A stretch of DNA of 37,779 nucleotides. Origin: Ruminococcus sp. (GTDB taxonomy: Bacteria > Bacillota > Clostridia > Oscillospirales > Acutalibacteraceae). Numbering within the stretch: position 1 is the stretch's first letter; each line of letters opens with the position of its first letter. The notes below the pieces were generated by a model. The model was not told the DNA's origin. It made no database searches and saw only the letters and a program-made list of their open reading frames with translations. Positions 15,981 to 25,482 of this stretch are shown here, one piece after another. The position numbers were made by a program, and so were the translations under genes. The DNA lies in contig JAFRGI010000024.1 of assembly GCA_017433905.1 (NCBI GenBank), forward strand, positions 1 through 37,779, written 5' to 3'.

Positions 15981-17333
15981 TTATTTTTTCATCCGACGTT
16001 TTTCAAAGCCCTGCATAAAATCCGTGGTGTATGTGCCCGTGACAAATTCCTCGTCGCAAAGGATTTCCGCAAGGAAATTGCGGTTGATGTCGATGCCCTC
16101 GATTGTCAGCTCGGAGAGCGCCATCTTCATTTTGCGAATGGCTTCCGCGCGGCTTCGCGCCTGCACGATTAGCTTGCCGATCATCGAATCGTAATACGGC
16201 GGCACGACGCAGTCCTGATAGAGAGCTGTGTCGAATCGTACAAACGAGCCTCCGGGGGAATGCATGCGCGTGATTTTGCCGCAGCTGGGACGAAAACCCA
16301 TGTCAGGATTTTCCGCGTTAATGCGGCACTCCATGACGTTGCCGTGTATAAAAATACTGTCCTGTGTCCGTGTCAGCTTGGCGCCCGCGGCAATGCGGAT
16401 TTGCCACTGAACGATATCGAGACCCGTGACCATCTCCGTCACACCGTGTTCGACCTGCAGACGGGTATTGACTTCCATAAAATAGAAATCATTATTTTGA
16501 TCCAGAAGGAATTCCACGGTGCCTGCGTTGACATAGTTGACTGCTTTTGCCGCTTTAACGGCGGCATTCATCATTTGTTTGCGCGTTTTTTCATCCAGTG
16601 CAGGACTGGGACTTTCCTCAATCATCTTTTGGTTGTTGCGCTGGACGGAGCATTCTCTTTCTCCCAGACAAATCGTGTTGCCGTATTGGTCGGCGAGCAA
16701 CTGCATTTCTATGTGCTTAACGGGGAAAATAAATTTTTCCAGATAACACGCGCCGTCGCCGAATGCAGCCCTTGCCTCGGCGGACGCCGAAAGAAACGCA
16801 TCCTCGAACTGCTCCGCGCTGTCAACACGTCGGATACCTTTTCCGCCGCCGCCCGAGCGCGCCTTAACCAGCAACGGAAACCCGATTCGCTCCGCTTCCT
16901 TTTTGGCTGTGTTGATATCTTGGACGACGTCGCAGCCGGGTGTAACAGGTACGCCGGCTGCGCGCATGGTTTTGCGCGCGATGTCCTTATCGCCGAGCAT
17001 GGCGATCATGGAGGAGGTGGGACCGATAAAACTGATATTGCACTGCTCGCAAAGAGAGACGAACTTTGCGTTTTCGCTGAGCAGGCCGTAGCCGGGATGA
17101 ATTGCCTGTGCGCCGCTCTCAACTGCGACCGTCAGAATTGCAGGTATATTGAGATAGCTGTCGGCAACACGGCTGTCGCCGACACAGTAGCTTTCATCGG
17201 CGAGCTGAACATGCATGGCGTCGCGATCCGCCTCAGAGTAAATGGCAACGGTGGAAATGCCCATTTCGCGGCAGGCACGGATAATCCGCACGGCAATTTC
17301 GCCGCGGTTGGCAATTAATATCTTAGAAAACAT
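15981..17333 (-). CDS. accC: Biotin carboxylase subunit of acetyl-CoA carboxylase
   Basis: 450 residues. It carboxylates biotin on AccB using ATP and bicarbonate. It has the N-terminal 'ILIANRGEIAVRIIRACREM', the ATP-grasp glycine loop 'KARSGGGGKGIRRV', 'FMEVNTRLQVEHGVTEMVTG' and the C-terminal biotin carboxylase domain. Length is standard. It lies 42 bp downstream of fabZ. Confidence 0.96.
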   Translation of the reverse strand: MFSKILIANRGEIAVRIIRACREMGISTVAIYSEADRDAMHVQLADESYCVGDSRVADSYLNIPAILTVAVESGAQAIHPGYGLLSENAKFVSLCEQCNISFIGPTSSMIAMLGDKDIARKTMRAAGVPVTPGCDVVQDINTAKKEAERIGFPLLVKARSGGGGKGIRRVDSAEQFEDAFLSASAEARAAFGDGACYLEKFIFPVKHIEMQLLADQYGNTICLGERECSVQRNNQKMIEESPSPALDEKTRKQMMNAAVKAAKAVNYVNAGTVEFLLDQNNDFYFMEVNTRLQVEHGVTEMVTGLDIVQWQIRIAAGAKLTRTQDSIFIHGNVMECRINAENPDMGFRPSCGKITRMHSPGGSFVRFDTALYQDCVVPPYYDSMIGKLIVQARSRAEAIRKMKMALSELTIEGIDINRNFLAEILCDEEFVTGTYTTDFMQGFEKRRMKK

Positions 17334-17375
17334 GTAGATAACCTCATTGCTTGCGTAATCACATGGGGAGTGCTG

Positions 17376-17801
17376 CTATGCTTCCTCGTTGGGAATCAGG
17401 GCAAAGCTCAACTCTGCGCTGACGCAGAGCTTGCCGTCTACGTATCCCTTGGCGCTAATAAAGTAAAAGGGCGCCCGGATTTTGGTGAGGGTGCAGACGC
17501 TTTCAAGTGTGTCGCCGGGTTTGACGGGATTTTTGAACTTGACGTTGTTCATTTTCGTAAAATACGGCGTGCAGTCATGCGCTTTATCTGCAAGCAGACA
17601 ACAGCTTGCCTGACCCATCATTTCGCAGAGAATCACGCCCGGAACAACAGGATTGCCGGGGAAATGACCCTGCAAAAAGAATTCGTTGCCTTTTACCGTG
17701 TAGGCGCCCCTTGCGGTCGTCTCGTTCATTATTTCGCTTTTCTCAACGAGAAGCATATGATCGCGGTGGGGCAAAATGTTTTTGATTTCTTCCTGATTCA
17801 T
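17376..17801 (-). CDS. fabZ: 3-hydroxyacyl-ACP dehydratase
   Basis: 141 residues, hot-dog fold. Catalytic H46 in 'GHFPGNPVVPGV' and E60 in 'ILCEMM'. It dehydrates beta-hydroxyacyl-ACP in fatty acid elongation. AAGGAG precedes the ATG, 10 bp after accB. Confidence 0.95.
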   Translation of the reverse strand: MNQEEIKNILPHRDHMLLVEKSEIMNETTARGAYTVKGNEFFLQGHFPGNPVVPGVILCEMMGQASCCLLADKAHDCTPYFTKMNNVKFKNPVKPGDTLESVCTLTKIRAPFYFISAKGYVDGKLCVSAELSFALIPNEEA

Positions 17802-17811
17802 GTCGCGCTCC

Positions 17812-18246
17812 TTATTGTATGCGGAACAGCGGCTGACCGTATTCGACCAGCTCGTTGTTGGTTGCGAGAACAGCTGTGATCTCGCCGTCCTCCTCTGCCT
17901 GAATTTCGTTCATGCACTTCATTGCCTCAATAATGCATACGACGTCGCCCTTTTTGACGCGCTTGCCCACGCTGACATAAGGATCGGCAGTCGGGGAAGG
18001 TGCGGAATAGAACACGCCGACGATCGGCGCGTTGATGGTTTTACCGGTTTCCTGCTTGGCAGCGGTTGCGGGAGCTGTTTGTACGGAAATCGTCTGAACA
18101 GGCGCGGCAGGAACAGCTATGGAAGACGCATTTGCAGCAGATTTTTTCAGGAGCACCCTGCTGTCGCCCTCCTGTACCTCCAGGACGGCGAGTGAGGAAT
18201 CCTCAAGCATCGACACTAACTCCTTGATTTCGTCTATATGAAACAT
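17812..18246 (-). CDS. accB: Biotin carboxyl carrier protein of acetyl-CoA carboxylase
   Basis: 144 residues from 18246. An N-terminal helical part, an Ala/Pro/Thr-rich linker (about 38-70), and a biotinyl domain with 'IEAMKCMNEI' whose K110 is the biotinylation site. The start was chosen because AAAGGA lies 9-10 bases upstream; ATG 18255 is too close to it. This is the likely main consumer of biotin imported by BioY, encoded at 33785. Confidence 0.94.
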   Translation of the reverse strand: MFHIDEIKELVSMLEDSSLAVLEVQEGDSRVLLKKSAANASSIAVPAAPVQTISVQTAPATAAKQETGKTINAPIVGVFYSAPSPTADPYVSVGKRVKKGDVVCIIEAMKCMNEIQAEEDGEITAVLATNNELVEYGQPLFRIQ

Positions 18247-18272
18247 GAAAATCATTCCTTTGCTTTTTAAAG

Positions 18273-19502
18273 TCAAATTTTTCGAAATACTACGCACGCG
18301 TCGTGACCGCCGAAACCGAGGTTCGTGGAGGCGGCGACAGTTATGTTGCGTTTTACAGCAACATGGGGCGTGTAGTTGAGATCCAGCTCATCATCCGTCT
18401 CGTCAAGGTTGATCGTTGGAGGAATCATACCTTCCTCAATCGCTTTTATGGCTGCAATCGCCTCGACCGCACCGGTTGCGCCGAGCATGTGACCCGTCAT
18501 GGACTTGGTGGAACTAATGCTGGCGTCGTAGGCGCGTACGCCGAGAGCGTTTTTGATCGCTATGGTTTCCGTGAGGTCGTTGAGGTGAGTAGATGTGCCG
18601 TGCGCATTGATATAAACTGCCGCACTGTCCTCAACTGCTGCCTCGTCAAAGGCAATTTTTATCGCGCGTGCCAAACCGGCGCCTTCCGGGTCGGGCGCGG
18701 TGATATGATGTGCGTCACAGGTATTGCCGTAGCCTGCGAACTCTGCGTAAATTTTTGCGCCGCGCGCCTTGGCGTGCTCGTATTCTTCCAGGATCAGCAT
18801 ACCTGCGCCTTCGCCCATGACAAAACCGTCTCGATTCTTATCGAACGGACGGGAAGCTGTTTTGGGGTCGGGATTGGTGGAAAGCGCTTTCATGTTTTGG
18901 AAGCCGGCGATGGTCAGTCTGGCAACCACAGCTTCCGCGCCGCCTGCGATGATGGCGTCGGCATAGCCGTCCTTGACGGCGTGAAAGGCTTCGCCGATGG
19001 AATTTGTACCGGTTGCGCAGGCGCTCATGACAGAGAGCGACACACCCTTGGCGTGGAATCGGATAGCAACGTTGCCCGTAGCAATGTTGCCGATCATCAT
19101 AGGAATGAAAAAGGGAGAAACCTTGCGCGGACCGCCGTTTTCAAGTCCGACGGTGTTGTTGACGAAGGTGTTCAGTCCGCCGATGCCTGCGCCGATGTAA
19201 ACGCCGAAACGGTTCTCGTCGATGTGACCGAGAATACCGCTGTCGTCTACGGCCTGCTGGGCTGCCGCGATGGCGTACTGACAATAGGGGTCGAGTTTTT
19301 TGATTTCTCGTTTTTCAAAATACTGCAGCGGGTCAAAGTTCTTGACCGTACCCGCGATATGAACTTTTAAATCACTTGTGTCGAAGTTTGTGATTTCTTC
19401 AATACCGCACACGCCGTCGAGCATGTTTTTCCACATGGTGGGCACATCGTTGCCGACGGGACAGACGGCGCCTAAGCCTGTTACTACTACTCGTCTTGTC
19501 AT
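18273..19502 (-). CDS. fabF: 3-oxoacyl-ACP synthase II
   Basis: 409 residues, thiolase fold. Catalytic triad C162 ('SACATGTNS'), H301 ('NAHGTSTHLND') and H338 ('STKSMTGHMLGATG'). It condenses malonyl-ACP with acyl-ACP. It is the only condensing enzyme in this operon; fabH is not here. AAGGAGG precedes the ATG, 10 bp after fabG. Confidence 0.96.
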   Translation of the reverse strand: MTRRVVVTGLGAVCPVGNDVPTMWKNMLDGVCGIEEITNFDTSDLKVHIAGTVKNFDPLQYFEKREIKKLDPYCQYAIAAAQQAVDDSGILGHIDENRFGVYIGAGIGGLNTFVNNTVGLENGGPRKVSPFFIPMMIGNIATGNVAIRFHAKGVSLSVMSACATGTNSIGEAFHAVKDGYADAIIAGGAEAVVARLTIAGFQNMKALSTNPDPKTASRPFDKNRDGFVMGEGAGMLILEEYEHAKARGAKIYAEFAGYGNTCDAHHITAPDPEGAGLARAIKIAFDEAAVEDSAAVYINAHGTSTHLNDLTETIAIKNALGVRAYDASISSTKSMTGHMLGATGAVEAIAAIKAIEEGMIPPTINLDETDDELDLNYTPHVAVKRNITVAASTNLGFGGHDACVVFRKI

Positions 19503-19512
19503 GCCGTCCTCC

Positions 19513-20256
19513 TTAAATCGCGAGACCGCCGTCGACGCGGATGACCTCGCCCGTTACATATGCCGCTTCGTCCGAGCAGAGGAATGCGACGACATTGGCA
19601 ACATCCTCCGGTGTGCCGATACGTTTGGCGGGAATCTGTGCCTGCATGCTATCTTTGATCTTATCGGAAAGTGCGTTGGTCATATCGGTGCCGATGTAAC
19701 CGGGAGCAACGGCGTTGACCGTTATGCCTCTGCCGGCCAGTTCGCGCGCAACGGATTTGGTCAGACCGATGATGCCTGCTTTGGACGCGGAATAATTCGC
19801 CTGTCCCGCGTTGCCGATCAAACCGACAATGGAGGAAGTGCTGACAATTCTGCCGCTGCGCTTCTTCATGAAGTGTTTGTAAGTGTGCTTTATCATATTG
19901 AAAGCGCCCTTGAGGTTGACCGCAATCACGGTGTCAAAGTCTGACTCATCCATGTTGAGTACCAGCTTGTCGCGGGTAATGCCCGCGTTGTTAATCAGCA
20001 TGTCAATGCCGCCGAAATCGGATATCACCTTGTCGACAACCTCTTTGGAGGCGGCAAAATCGGCAACATTGCAGAGATACTGTTCCACTTTGGTGCCGTA
20101 CTGCTCCAATTCGTTTTTTGCTGTTAAGCCCTCGTTTTCCTCGCCGACATAAAGAATCGCGATATTGGCGCCGGCAGCGGCGAGTTTTTTGGCGATCGCG
20201 AGTCCGATGCCGCGTGAACCGCCCGTAACGACGGCGGTTTTATTATCAAAATCCAT
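19513..20256 (-). CDS. fabG: 3-oxoacyl-ACP reductase
   Basis: 247 residues from 20256, where GAGGTG is 9 bases upstream; an extended frame to 20310 has no site. NADPH motif 'TGGSRGIG' (11-18), 'NNAG' (89-92), N114, and catalytic S142, Y155, K159 in 'YSASKAG'. It reduces beta-ketoacyl-ACP. A paralogue stands alone at 29674. Confidence 0.95.
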   Translation of the reverse strand: MDFDNKTAVVTGGSRGIGLAIAKKLAAAGANIAILYVGEENEGLTAKNELEQYGTKVEQYLCNVADFAASKEVVDKVISDFGGIDMLINNAGITRDKLVLNMDESDFDTVIAVNLKGAFNMIKHTYKHFMKKRSGRIVSTSSIVGLIGNAGQANYSASKAGIIGLTKSVARELAGRGITVNAVAPGYIGTDMTNALSDKIKDSMQAQIPAKRIGTPEDVANVVAFLCSDEAAYVTGEVIRVDGGLAI

Positions 20257-20317
20257 TGTGCTGCACCTCGTTTTTATATGGTAAGGACGGATGGTTCTGT
20301 CCGTCCGCATAAACCTC

Positions 20318-21220
20318 TTAAGAAAGAATCTTTGGAATATCCTCCGGCGTTTCGACCTTGTACGTCCGGACGTCTGCGTTGATTCTGCCGATTAAGCCCG
20401 TGAGTGTTTTGCCTACGCCGGCTTCTATGAAGGTATCGACGCCGTCGGCGATCATATTTTCAACAATTTGCTGCCAACGGACGGGTTTTTCCACCTGTGC
20501 CCGAACAAGTTGCCTGTAATCGCCCTCATAGGGGTGTGCTGTGCAGTCGGAATAAACCGGAAACCGCGGATCGGAAAAACGGACATTTTCCATATATGTA
20601 GTCAACCCTGCCGCTGCTTCCGTCATAAACGGCGAGTGGAACGCGCCGCTTACGGCAAGCTTTTTGCCTTTGCCGCCTGCTGCCTTGACCGCGTCGCAGA
20701 ATGCGTTGCAGTTCTCTGTGGTTGTTGCGACGACTGTTTGGGCAGGGGAGTTATAGTTGACAGGATATGTTTTTTCAAACTGCGCGCAGATTTTCTCCAC
20801 CTGCGCGGGTGTTATTTTCAACACGGCGACCATTGCGCCGGGATTTGCTTTTGCTGCTTGATCCATCAGTTCGCCGCGTTTACAGACGAGCCGGAACGCG
20901 TCCTCGTCGGAGAGCATGCCCGAAAAAGCAAGCGCTGCGATTTCTCCGAGAGAGAAGCCTGCCGTACAGTCGGGCACGATGCCTTTTTCCCGAAGGGCGT
21001 ATGCAGCTGCCAAATCGGTTATAAACACACAGGGTTGTGTGTTTATGGTTTCTTTCAGTTCTTCGGCAGTGCCCGAAAAGCACTGTGCCGAGGTGCCGGG
21101 ACGGATACGGTCTGCCATGCTATAGATCGACCGCGCTGCGGACGACGCGTCATACAGCGCTTTTCCCATGCCGGTGTACTGAGCGCCCTGACCCGAAAAA
21201 ACCAACGCTATTTTACCCAT
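20318..21220 (-). CDS. fabD: Malonyl-CoA:ACP transacylase
   Basis: 300 residues. 'VFSGQGAQYTGMGK' (7-20), nucleophile S90 in 'GFSLGEIAAL', and H195 in 'GAFHSPFM'. It loads malonate onto ACP. Its start overlaps the last 13 bp of fabK, with AAAGGAG inside the fabK coding end, which indicates translational coupling. No acpP gene lies beside it. Confidence 0.95.
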   Translation of the reverse strand: MGKIALVFSGQGAQYTGMGKALYDASSAARSIYSMADRIRPGTSAQCFSGTAEELKETINTQPCVFITDLAAAYALREKGIVPDCTAGFSLGEIAALAFSGMLSDEDAFRLVCKRGELMDQAAKANPGAMVAVLKITPAQVEKICAQFEKTYPVNYNSPAQTVVATTTENCNAFCDAVKAAGGKGKKLAVSGAFHSPFMTEAAAGLTTYMENVRFSDPRFPVYSDCTAHPYEGDYRQLVRAQVEKPVRWQQIVENMIADGVDTFIEAGVGKTLTGLIGRINADVRTYKVETPEDIPKILS

Positions 21221-22158
21221 TTTGCCGCTCCTTTGAGAACCTTTTCCGCCTCGCTGAACATTTCGACGATCATGTCGCGTGCGGGTTGTTCTTTTTTTAT
21301 CATGCCGGCGACCTGTCCCGCAAGCACGCAGCCGTTTTTGACGTCGCCCTCGCGTGCGGCGAGACGCAATACGCCGGCACCCATCTTTTCAAGCTCCTCG
21401 TCGGAGATTTCGGATGCGTTATATTCTGCTTTTGTGTATTCTCTGGTGAAGGTGTTGCGGATGGAGCGGACGGGGTGTCCGAGCCGCTTTCCCGTTACCA
21501 CGGAGTCGATATCCTTTGCCTTGAGCACTTTATCCTTATACGCCTGCGAAATGGTACATTCCTCGGCGACCAGAAAACGCGTGCCTACCTGAACGCCGAC
21601 TGCACCGAGCATAAATGCCGCGGCGATCTGTCTGCCGTCGGCAATGCCGCCTGCTGCAATGACCGGAATGCTGACCGCGTCGACCACCTGCGGAACCAAT
21701 GCCATGGTGGTCAACTCGCCGACGTGTCCGCCGCTTTCTCCGCCTTCGGCAATCAGGGCGAAGGCTCCCATTTTTTCCATCTTACGTGCCAGTGCGACAC
21801 TGGGAACAACCGGGATTACCTTGATGTCTGCGGCAGTCCACTTTTCCATATATTTGCCGGGATTGCCTGCGCCGGTGGTGATAACCTTCACACCTTCCTC
21901 CACGACGACGTCTGCGACCTCGCCGGCAAAGGGGCTCATCAGCATGATGTTCACGCCGAAAGGTTTTTTGGTCAACTCTCTGCATTTGCGAATTTCCGCG
22001 CGCAGCTGCTCACCGTTGGAGTTCATTGCAGCAATAAGACCCAGACCGCCTGCATTAGATACGCCCGCTGCCAGCGAAGCGTCGGCAACCCATGCCATAC
22101 CTCCCTGAAAAATCGGGTATTCCAACCCGAGATTTTGGTCAATCACAGTAGAAATCAT
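21208..22158 (-). CDS. fabK: FMN-dependent enoyl-ACP reductase
   Basis: 316 residues from 22158, with AAAGGAG seven bases upstream; ATG 22164 is too close to that site. A TIM-barrel nitronate monooxygenase-like flavoprotein: 'YPIFQGGMAWVADASLAAGV' at the start, 'EGGESGGHVGE' and 'VIAAGGIADGRQIAAA' for FMN/phosphate binding, 'GAVGVQVGTRFL'. It performs the last reduction of the elongation cycle and replaces FabI, so triclosan insensitivity would be expected. It is the first gene of the operon, with a leader of about 255 nt. Confidence 0.94.
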   Translation of the reverse strand: MISTVIDQNLGLEYPIFQGGMAWVADASLAAGVSNAGGLGLIAAMNSNGEQLRAEIRKCRELTKKPFGVNIMLMSPFAGEVADVVVEEGVKVITTGAGNPGKYMEKWTAADIKVIPVVPSVALARKMEKMGAFALIAEGGESGGHVGELTTMALVPQVVDAVSIPVIAAGGIADGRQIAAAFMLGAVGVQVGTRFLVAEECTISQAYKDKVLKAKDIDSVVTGKRLGHPVRSIRNTFTREYTKAEYNASEISDEELEKMGAGVLRLAAREGDVKNGCVLAGQVAGMIKKEQPARDMIVEMFSEAEKVLKGAAKWVK

Positions 22159-22274
22159 ATGCATTCTCCTTTCCCGGAGCTTGTTTCGATAATATATATC
22201 CTTTGCGCCTTTGCGTATTGTAGCGGAGTCAAAAATATTGGACATGCGACAGTGACTTCCGCGTGTTTTTGCTG

Positions 22275-22318
22275 AAAAAACACCATCTGTGTAAAAATAA
22301 ATATGCACAGGGAGATGG
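22275..22318 (-). promoter_or_regulatory. Attenuator-like hairpin in the fab operon leader
   Basis: On the minus strand 22318-22306 (CCATCTCCCTGTG) pairs with 22291-22283 (CACAGATGG) through 9 bp with a bulge. TGTTTTTT follows directly, an intrinsic-terminator layout, about 95-140 nt into the transcript and upstream of fabK. The U-tract can instead pair with AAAAACAC just downstream (22262-22283), an alternative hairpin. A further hairpin starts near the transcript 5' end (22377-22404). The effector is unknown. Confidence 0.45.
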
Positions 22319-22420
22319 AACAGGCACTTGCGCGTACACGTATATGCAAGATTTTATTGGTTTTCGGGTGTGAAATACCATTGCTGCGGCTTTGCGGCAA
22401 TGGTGACATTGTTGTTTTTT

Positions 22421-22449
22421 ATCATACCGCAAATTCACTTTAAAGTCAA
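22421..22449 (-). promoter_or_regulatory. Promoter of the fab-acc operon
   Basis: On the minus strand: -35 TTGACT (22449-22444), 17-bp spacer, -10 TATGAT (22426-22421). A perfect 10-bp palindrome ACTTTAAAGT (22437-22446) overlaps the -35 box and spacer and could be an operator. It does not obviously match the FapR or FabT sites I know. Confidence 0.75.
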
Positions 22450-22544
22450 TCGTTTATTTTATCATCAAGTTGAAGCGTCAAGTCGAAGGGAGAGCGCGGC
22501 GAAGAGTACAAAAGTTCGTGTTTTTTATTTTCGGAAAAAAGTGC

Positions 22545-22573
22545 TTGTTTTGCGACGGGATTTGTGATACAAT
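22545..22573 (+). promoter_or_regulatory. Candidate promoter of lepA
   Basis: -35 TTGTTT (22545-22550), 17-bp spacer, -10 TACAAT (22568-22573). The -35 box is imperfect. Transcription would begin about 25 bases before the lepA start codon. Confidence 0.55.
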
Positions 22574-22603
22574 ATTCTATATATGTGTAAAAGGGTGAGT
22601 ATC

Positions 22604-24415
22604 ATGTCATTTCCCCAGGATAAAATACGAAATTTCAGTATTATCGCGCACATTGATCACGGCAAAAGCACACTCGCAGATCGTATTCTCGAGCATACCA
22701 ACGCCGTTTCTGCGCGCGATATGGAGGCACAGCTTCTCGACGATATGGAACTGGAGCGTGAGCGCGGCATTACCATTAAGGCGCGCGCTGTCAGCGTGGT
22801 TTATACGGCTGACGACGGAGAGGATTATCTGTTCAATCTGATTGATACGCCGGGTCATGTTGACTTTAACTATGAGGTTTCCCGTTCTCTCGCTGCTTGT
22901 GAAGGTGCAATCCTTGTGGTTGACGCGTCGCAGGGAATTGAGGCGCAGACCCTGGCCAATACCTATCTTGCTGTGGACAGCGGGTTGGAGATTGTTCCGG
23001 TTGTCAATAAGATTGATCTTCCCAGCGCCGAGCCCGACCGGGTCATCGGCGAGATCGAGGACGTCATCGGCATTCCGGCCGAGGATGCACCCAAGATTTC
23101 CGCTAAAGCGAATGTCAATATCCACGCGGTGCTTGAGAAGGTCGTTTCCGATATTCCCGCGCCGCAGGGCGACGTGAATGCGCCGCTGCGCGCGCTGATT
23201 TTTGACAGCTACTACGACAGTTATAAAGGCGTTATCATCTATGTTCGCCTCAAGGAAGGACAAATTCACCCGGGCGATGAATTTAAGCTGATGGCGACAG
23301 GCTCTGTTTTTAACGTGGTGGAGTGCGGCTTGATGCACGCGACCAGGATGGAGAAAACCGACGGACTCTATGCGGGAGAGGTTGGTTACATTTCCGGTTC
23401 GATTAAAACTCTTGCAGATGCGAAGGTCGGTGATACCGTCACCCTCGTTTCCAATCCCGCAGACGAACCGCTTCCCGGTTACCGCGAAGCACAGCCGATG
23501 GTGTTTTGCGGTATTTATCCCGTAGACGGTGCAAAATACGGTGATCTCAAGGATGCGCTCGAAAAGCTGCAGCTCAACGATGCGGCGCTTTCCTTTGAAC
23601 CGGAGACCTCTGTTGCGCTCGGCTTCGGTTTTCGCTGTGGTTTCCTCGGACTGCTCCATATGGAGATCATTCAGGAACGGTTGGAGCGTGAATACCTGTT
23701 GGATCTGATTACCACGGCGCCCAGCGTTATCTATCGTATCACGCGCACGGACGGTACCGTCGAACTGATTGATAACCCGACCAATTATCCCGATCCATCC
23801 CTGATCGCCTCTGCCGAAGAACCCGTGACGGACGCGCATATATACGCGCCGAAGGATTATGTCGGCAATATTATGGAGCTCTGCCAGGACAGACGCGGTA
23901 CCTTTGTCGATATGCAGTATATCGATGCGGACAGGGTTGATTTGCATTATGTTCTGCCGCTCGCAGAAATTATTTACGATTTTTTCGATACGCTCAAATC
24001 ACGCACACGCGGCTACGCGTCATTTGATTATGAGCTGAAGGATTACGTGCCCAGCGAGCTGGTGAAGCTTGATATCATGCTCAACGGTGAGGTGGTGGAC
24101 GCCCTTTCGTTTATCATCCACAAGGATAAGGCGTACGGCAGAGCAAGAAAAATGGCGGAAAAGCTGAAGGAGAAAATCCCGCGCCAGCTTTTTGAGGTGC
24201 CGATTCAGGCGTGCATCGGCGGAAAAATCATCGCTCGTGAAACAGTAAAGGCGATGCGCAAGGACGTTCTGGCCAAGTGTTACGGCGGCGATATCACACG
24301 TAAAAAGAAGCTCCTCGAGAAGCAGAAGGAGGGCAAGAAGCGCATGCGCCAGCTCGGTACGGTGGAGGTTCCGCAGGAAGCGTTTATGGCGGTGCTCAAG
24401 CTTGATACCGATTGA
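22604..24415 (+). CDS. lepA: Elongation factor 4 (LepA) GTPase
   Basis: 603 residues. It is a ribosome-associated GTPase that acts on back-translocation or initiation complexes. P-loop 'AHIDHGKST' (15-23), '[16 protein letters not shown]', 'VNKID', and the LepA-specific C-terminal domain '[20 protein letters not shown]'. AAAGGGTGA precedes ATG 22604; an in-frame ATG at 22583 lies too close to the transcript start. It is divergent from the fab operon. Confidence 0.96.
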   Translation: MSFPQDKIRNFSIIAHIDHGKSTLADRILEHTNAVSARDMEAQLLDDMELERERGITIKARAVSVVYTADDGEDYLFNLIDTPGHVDFNYEVSRSLAACEGAILVVDASQGIEAQTLANTYLAVDSGLEIVPVVNKIDLPSAEPDRVIGEIEDVIGIPAEDAPKISAKANVNIHAVLEKVVSDIPAPQGDVNAPLRALIFDSYYDSYKGVIIYVRLKEGQIHPGDEFKLMATGSVFNVVECGLMHATRMEKTDGLYAGEVGYISGSIKTLADAKVGDTVTLVSNPADEPLPGYREAQPMVFCGIYPVDGAKYGDLKDALEKLQLNDAALSFEPETSVALGFGFRCGFLGLLHMEIIQERLEREYLLDLITTAPSVIYRITRTDGTVELIDNPTNYPDPSLIASAEEPVTDAHIYAPKDYVGNIMELCQDRRGTFVDMQYIDADRVDLHYVLPLAEIIYDFFDTLKSRTRGYASFDYELKDYVPSELVKLDIMLNGEVVDALSFIIHKDKAYGRARKMAEKLKEKIPRQLFEVPIQACIGGKIIARETVKAMRKDVLAKCYGGDITRKKKLLEKQKEGKKRMRQLGTVEVPQEAFMAVLKLDTD

Positions 24416-24479
24416 CGGGCACCGGCGCATTCTCATTTTTTGCGTCGTCGGACGTTATTTCTCCGGGGATAAATAACTT

Positions 24480-24648
24480 TTAGGCAATACCGCATAATTC
24501 AGGTGTGCGGATTACGTAGTAAGATTTTTCGTCAGATTGAATAAATAATCAGTGCGCATACTGACGTATAGGTGCTGGTTTTTGAGCAATATGACGAAAT
24601 AATATTCCGGCAAGGCGTGCACCGTGAATTTGCGCGGTGTTGCCTTTA
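24480..24648. mobile_element. MITE-like inverted-repeat element, copy 2
   Basis: About 169 bp with ends TTAGGCAATACCGCA and (inverse) TAAAGGCAACACCGCG. It matches copy 1 (4433-4558) at both ends and in AGATTTTTCGTCAGA near the left end, but carries about 40 extra inner bases (24550-24605), including TGACGAAAT, an inverse match to the TTTTTCGTCA block. It sits between lepA and the next gene and ends 37 bp before that gene's start. No coding capacity. Confidence 0.7.
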
Positions 24649-24684
24649 TAATAATGTATAACAATCCGAAAGGAAAGATGATTC

Positions 24685-25482
24685 ATGCAGTATAAACAGG
24701 CTTTTGATTTAATAGCAGGTAAGGTGGAGGAAGAGCTGACCAGGAGCGGCTATGCCAGACAGAAGGTAACCACCGAAAATGAGAATGAGCTCGTTGCGTT
24801 GTTTACCGGTGAAAACATGGCGTATTCCGTAGTGTATATTCTCGAAAGACAGCAAATGGTGCTTCGCTCCTGCCCCATGACAGACGAGGGACCTGATAAT
24901 CAGTGGAAAGTCCTCGCTACATGGCTGTACGACGAGGAAACTTCATCGCAGAAGGATGCCGAGAGTATTGCCAATGACTTTATAGAGGGTGTTTCGGGTA
25001 CCATAGCCATAAAACGCGCCAAGCAGATGAAGCAAAAAAAGAAAAAGAACGACGACGGAAACGCTGATCCGAAGTTTCTTGCCAAGCGTTTTGTGACATA
25101 TTTTCCCGAGTTGAAGGATGAAATTCGTGAGGAGGAGGATTGCTACTATCCTTTCCGCGGCGCAACGTTTGCCAGGGAACACCTCGCACCCAAAATTGCG
25201 GCGTTTGTTCAGTCAGCCAAGGGTAGGGAGCTGGAGAAGTTTGCGAGCGTTTTTGATACGCAGTACGCCAACGGCGACGCGGATACGCGCGCGATCATCA
25301 CGGTCGTGTTGCTCAACTCGCTTGAGGACAGCGAGTTTACCAAGCTTTGCGACGTATTAAATGAGGATACGCAGATGGCGGCGCTTGCCGCCCGTAAATA
25401 CAAAGGTAAGGAAGTGAAGCCCGAAAAACCGCAAAACAAAACGGTTTCCAAGGCGAGAAATCTCCTCAACAGCGCCAATTAA
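24685..25482 (+). CDS. Protein of unknown function
   Basis: 265 residues, soluble, no signal peptide. Residues 1-105 look like a compact alpha/beta domain ('YSVVYILERQQMVLRSCPMT'); a Lys-rich linker follows at about 117-128 ('KQMKQKKKKNDD'); residues 130-265 are helical and highly charged. No family was recognised. AAAGGAAAG precedes the ATG. It is single, flanked by the MITE-like element and by the ribosomal protein operon promoter region. Confidence 0.72.
   Translation: MQYKQAFDLIAGKVEEELTRSGYARQKVTTENENELVALFTGENMAYSVVYILERQQMVLRSCPMTDEGPDNQWKVLATWLYDEETSSQKDAESIANDFIEGVSGTIAIKRAKQMKQKKKKNDDGNADPKFLAKRFVTYFPELKDEIREEEDCYYPFRGATFAREHLAPKIAAFVQSAKGRELEKFASVFDTQYANGDADTRAIITVVLLNSLEDSEFTKLCDVLNEDTQMAALAARKYKGKEVKPEKPQNKTVSKARNLLNSAN

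Noticed and set aside
16260-21592. Several long plus-strand frames opposite accC, fabF, fabD and fabK
   Set aside because: All lie across conserved enzymes on the minus strand, with no ribosome-binding sites or protein-like patterns.
22228-22233. Second promoter close to fabK (TTGACT on the minus strand)
   Set aside because: No -10 box lies at an acceptable distance; the nearby TACAAT is only 5 bp away.
22607-23947. 446-codon open frame opposite lepA
   Set aside because: It lies antisense to the conserved GTPase domains of lepA and has no start signal or recognisable domain.
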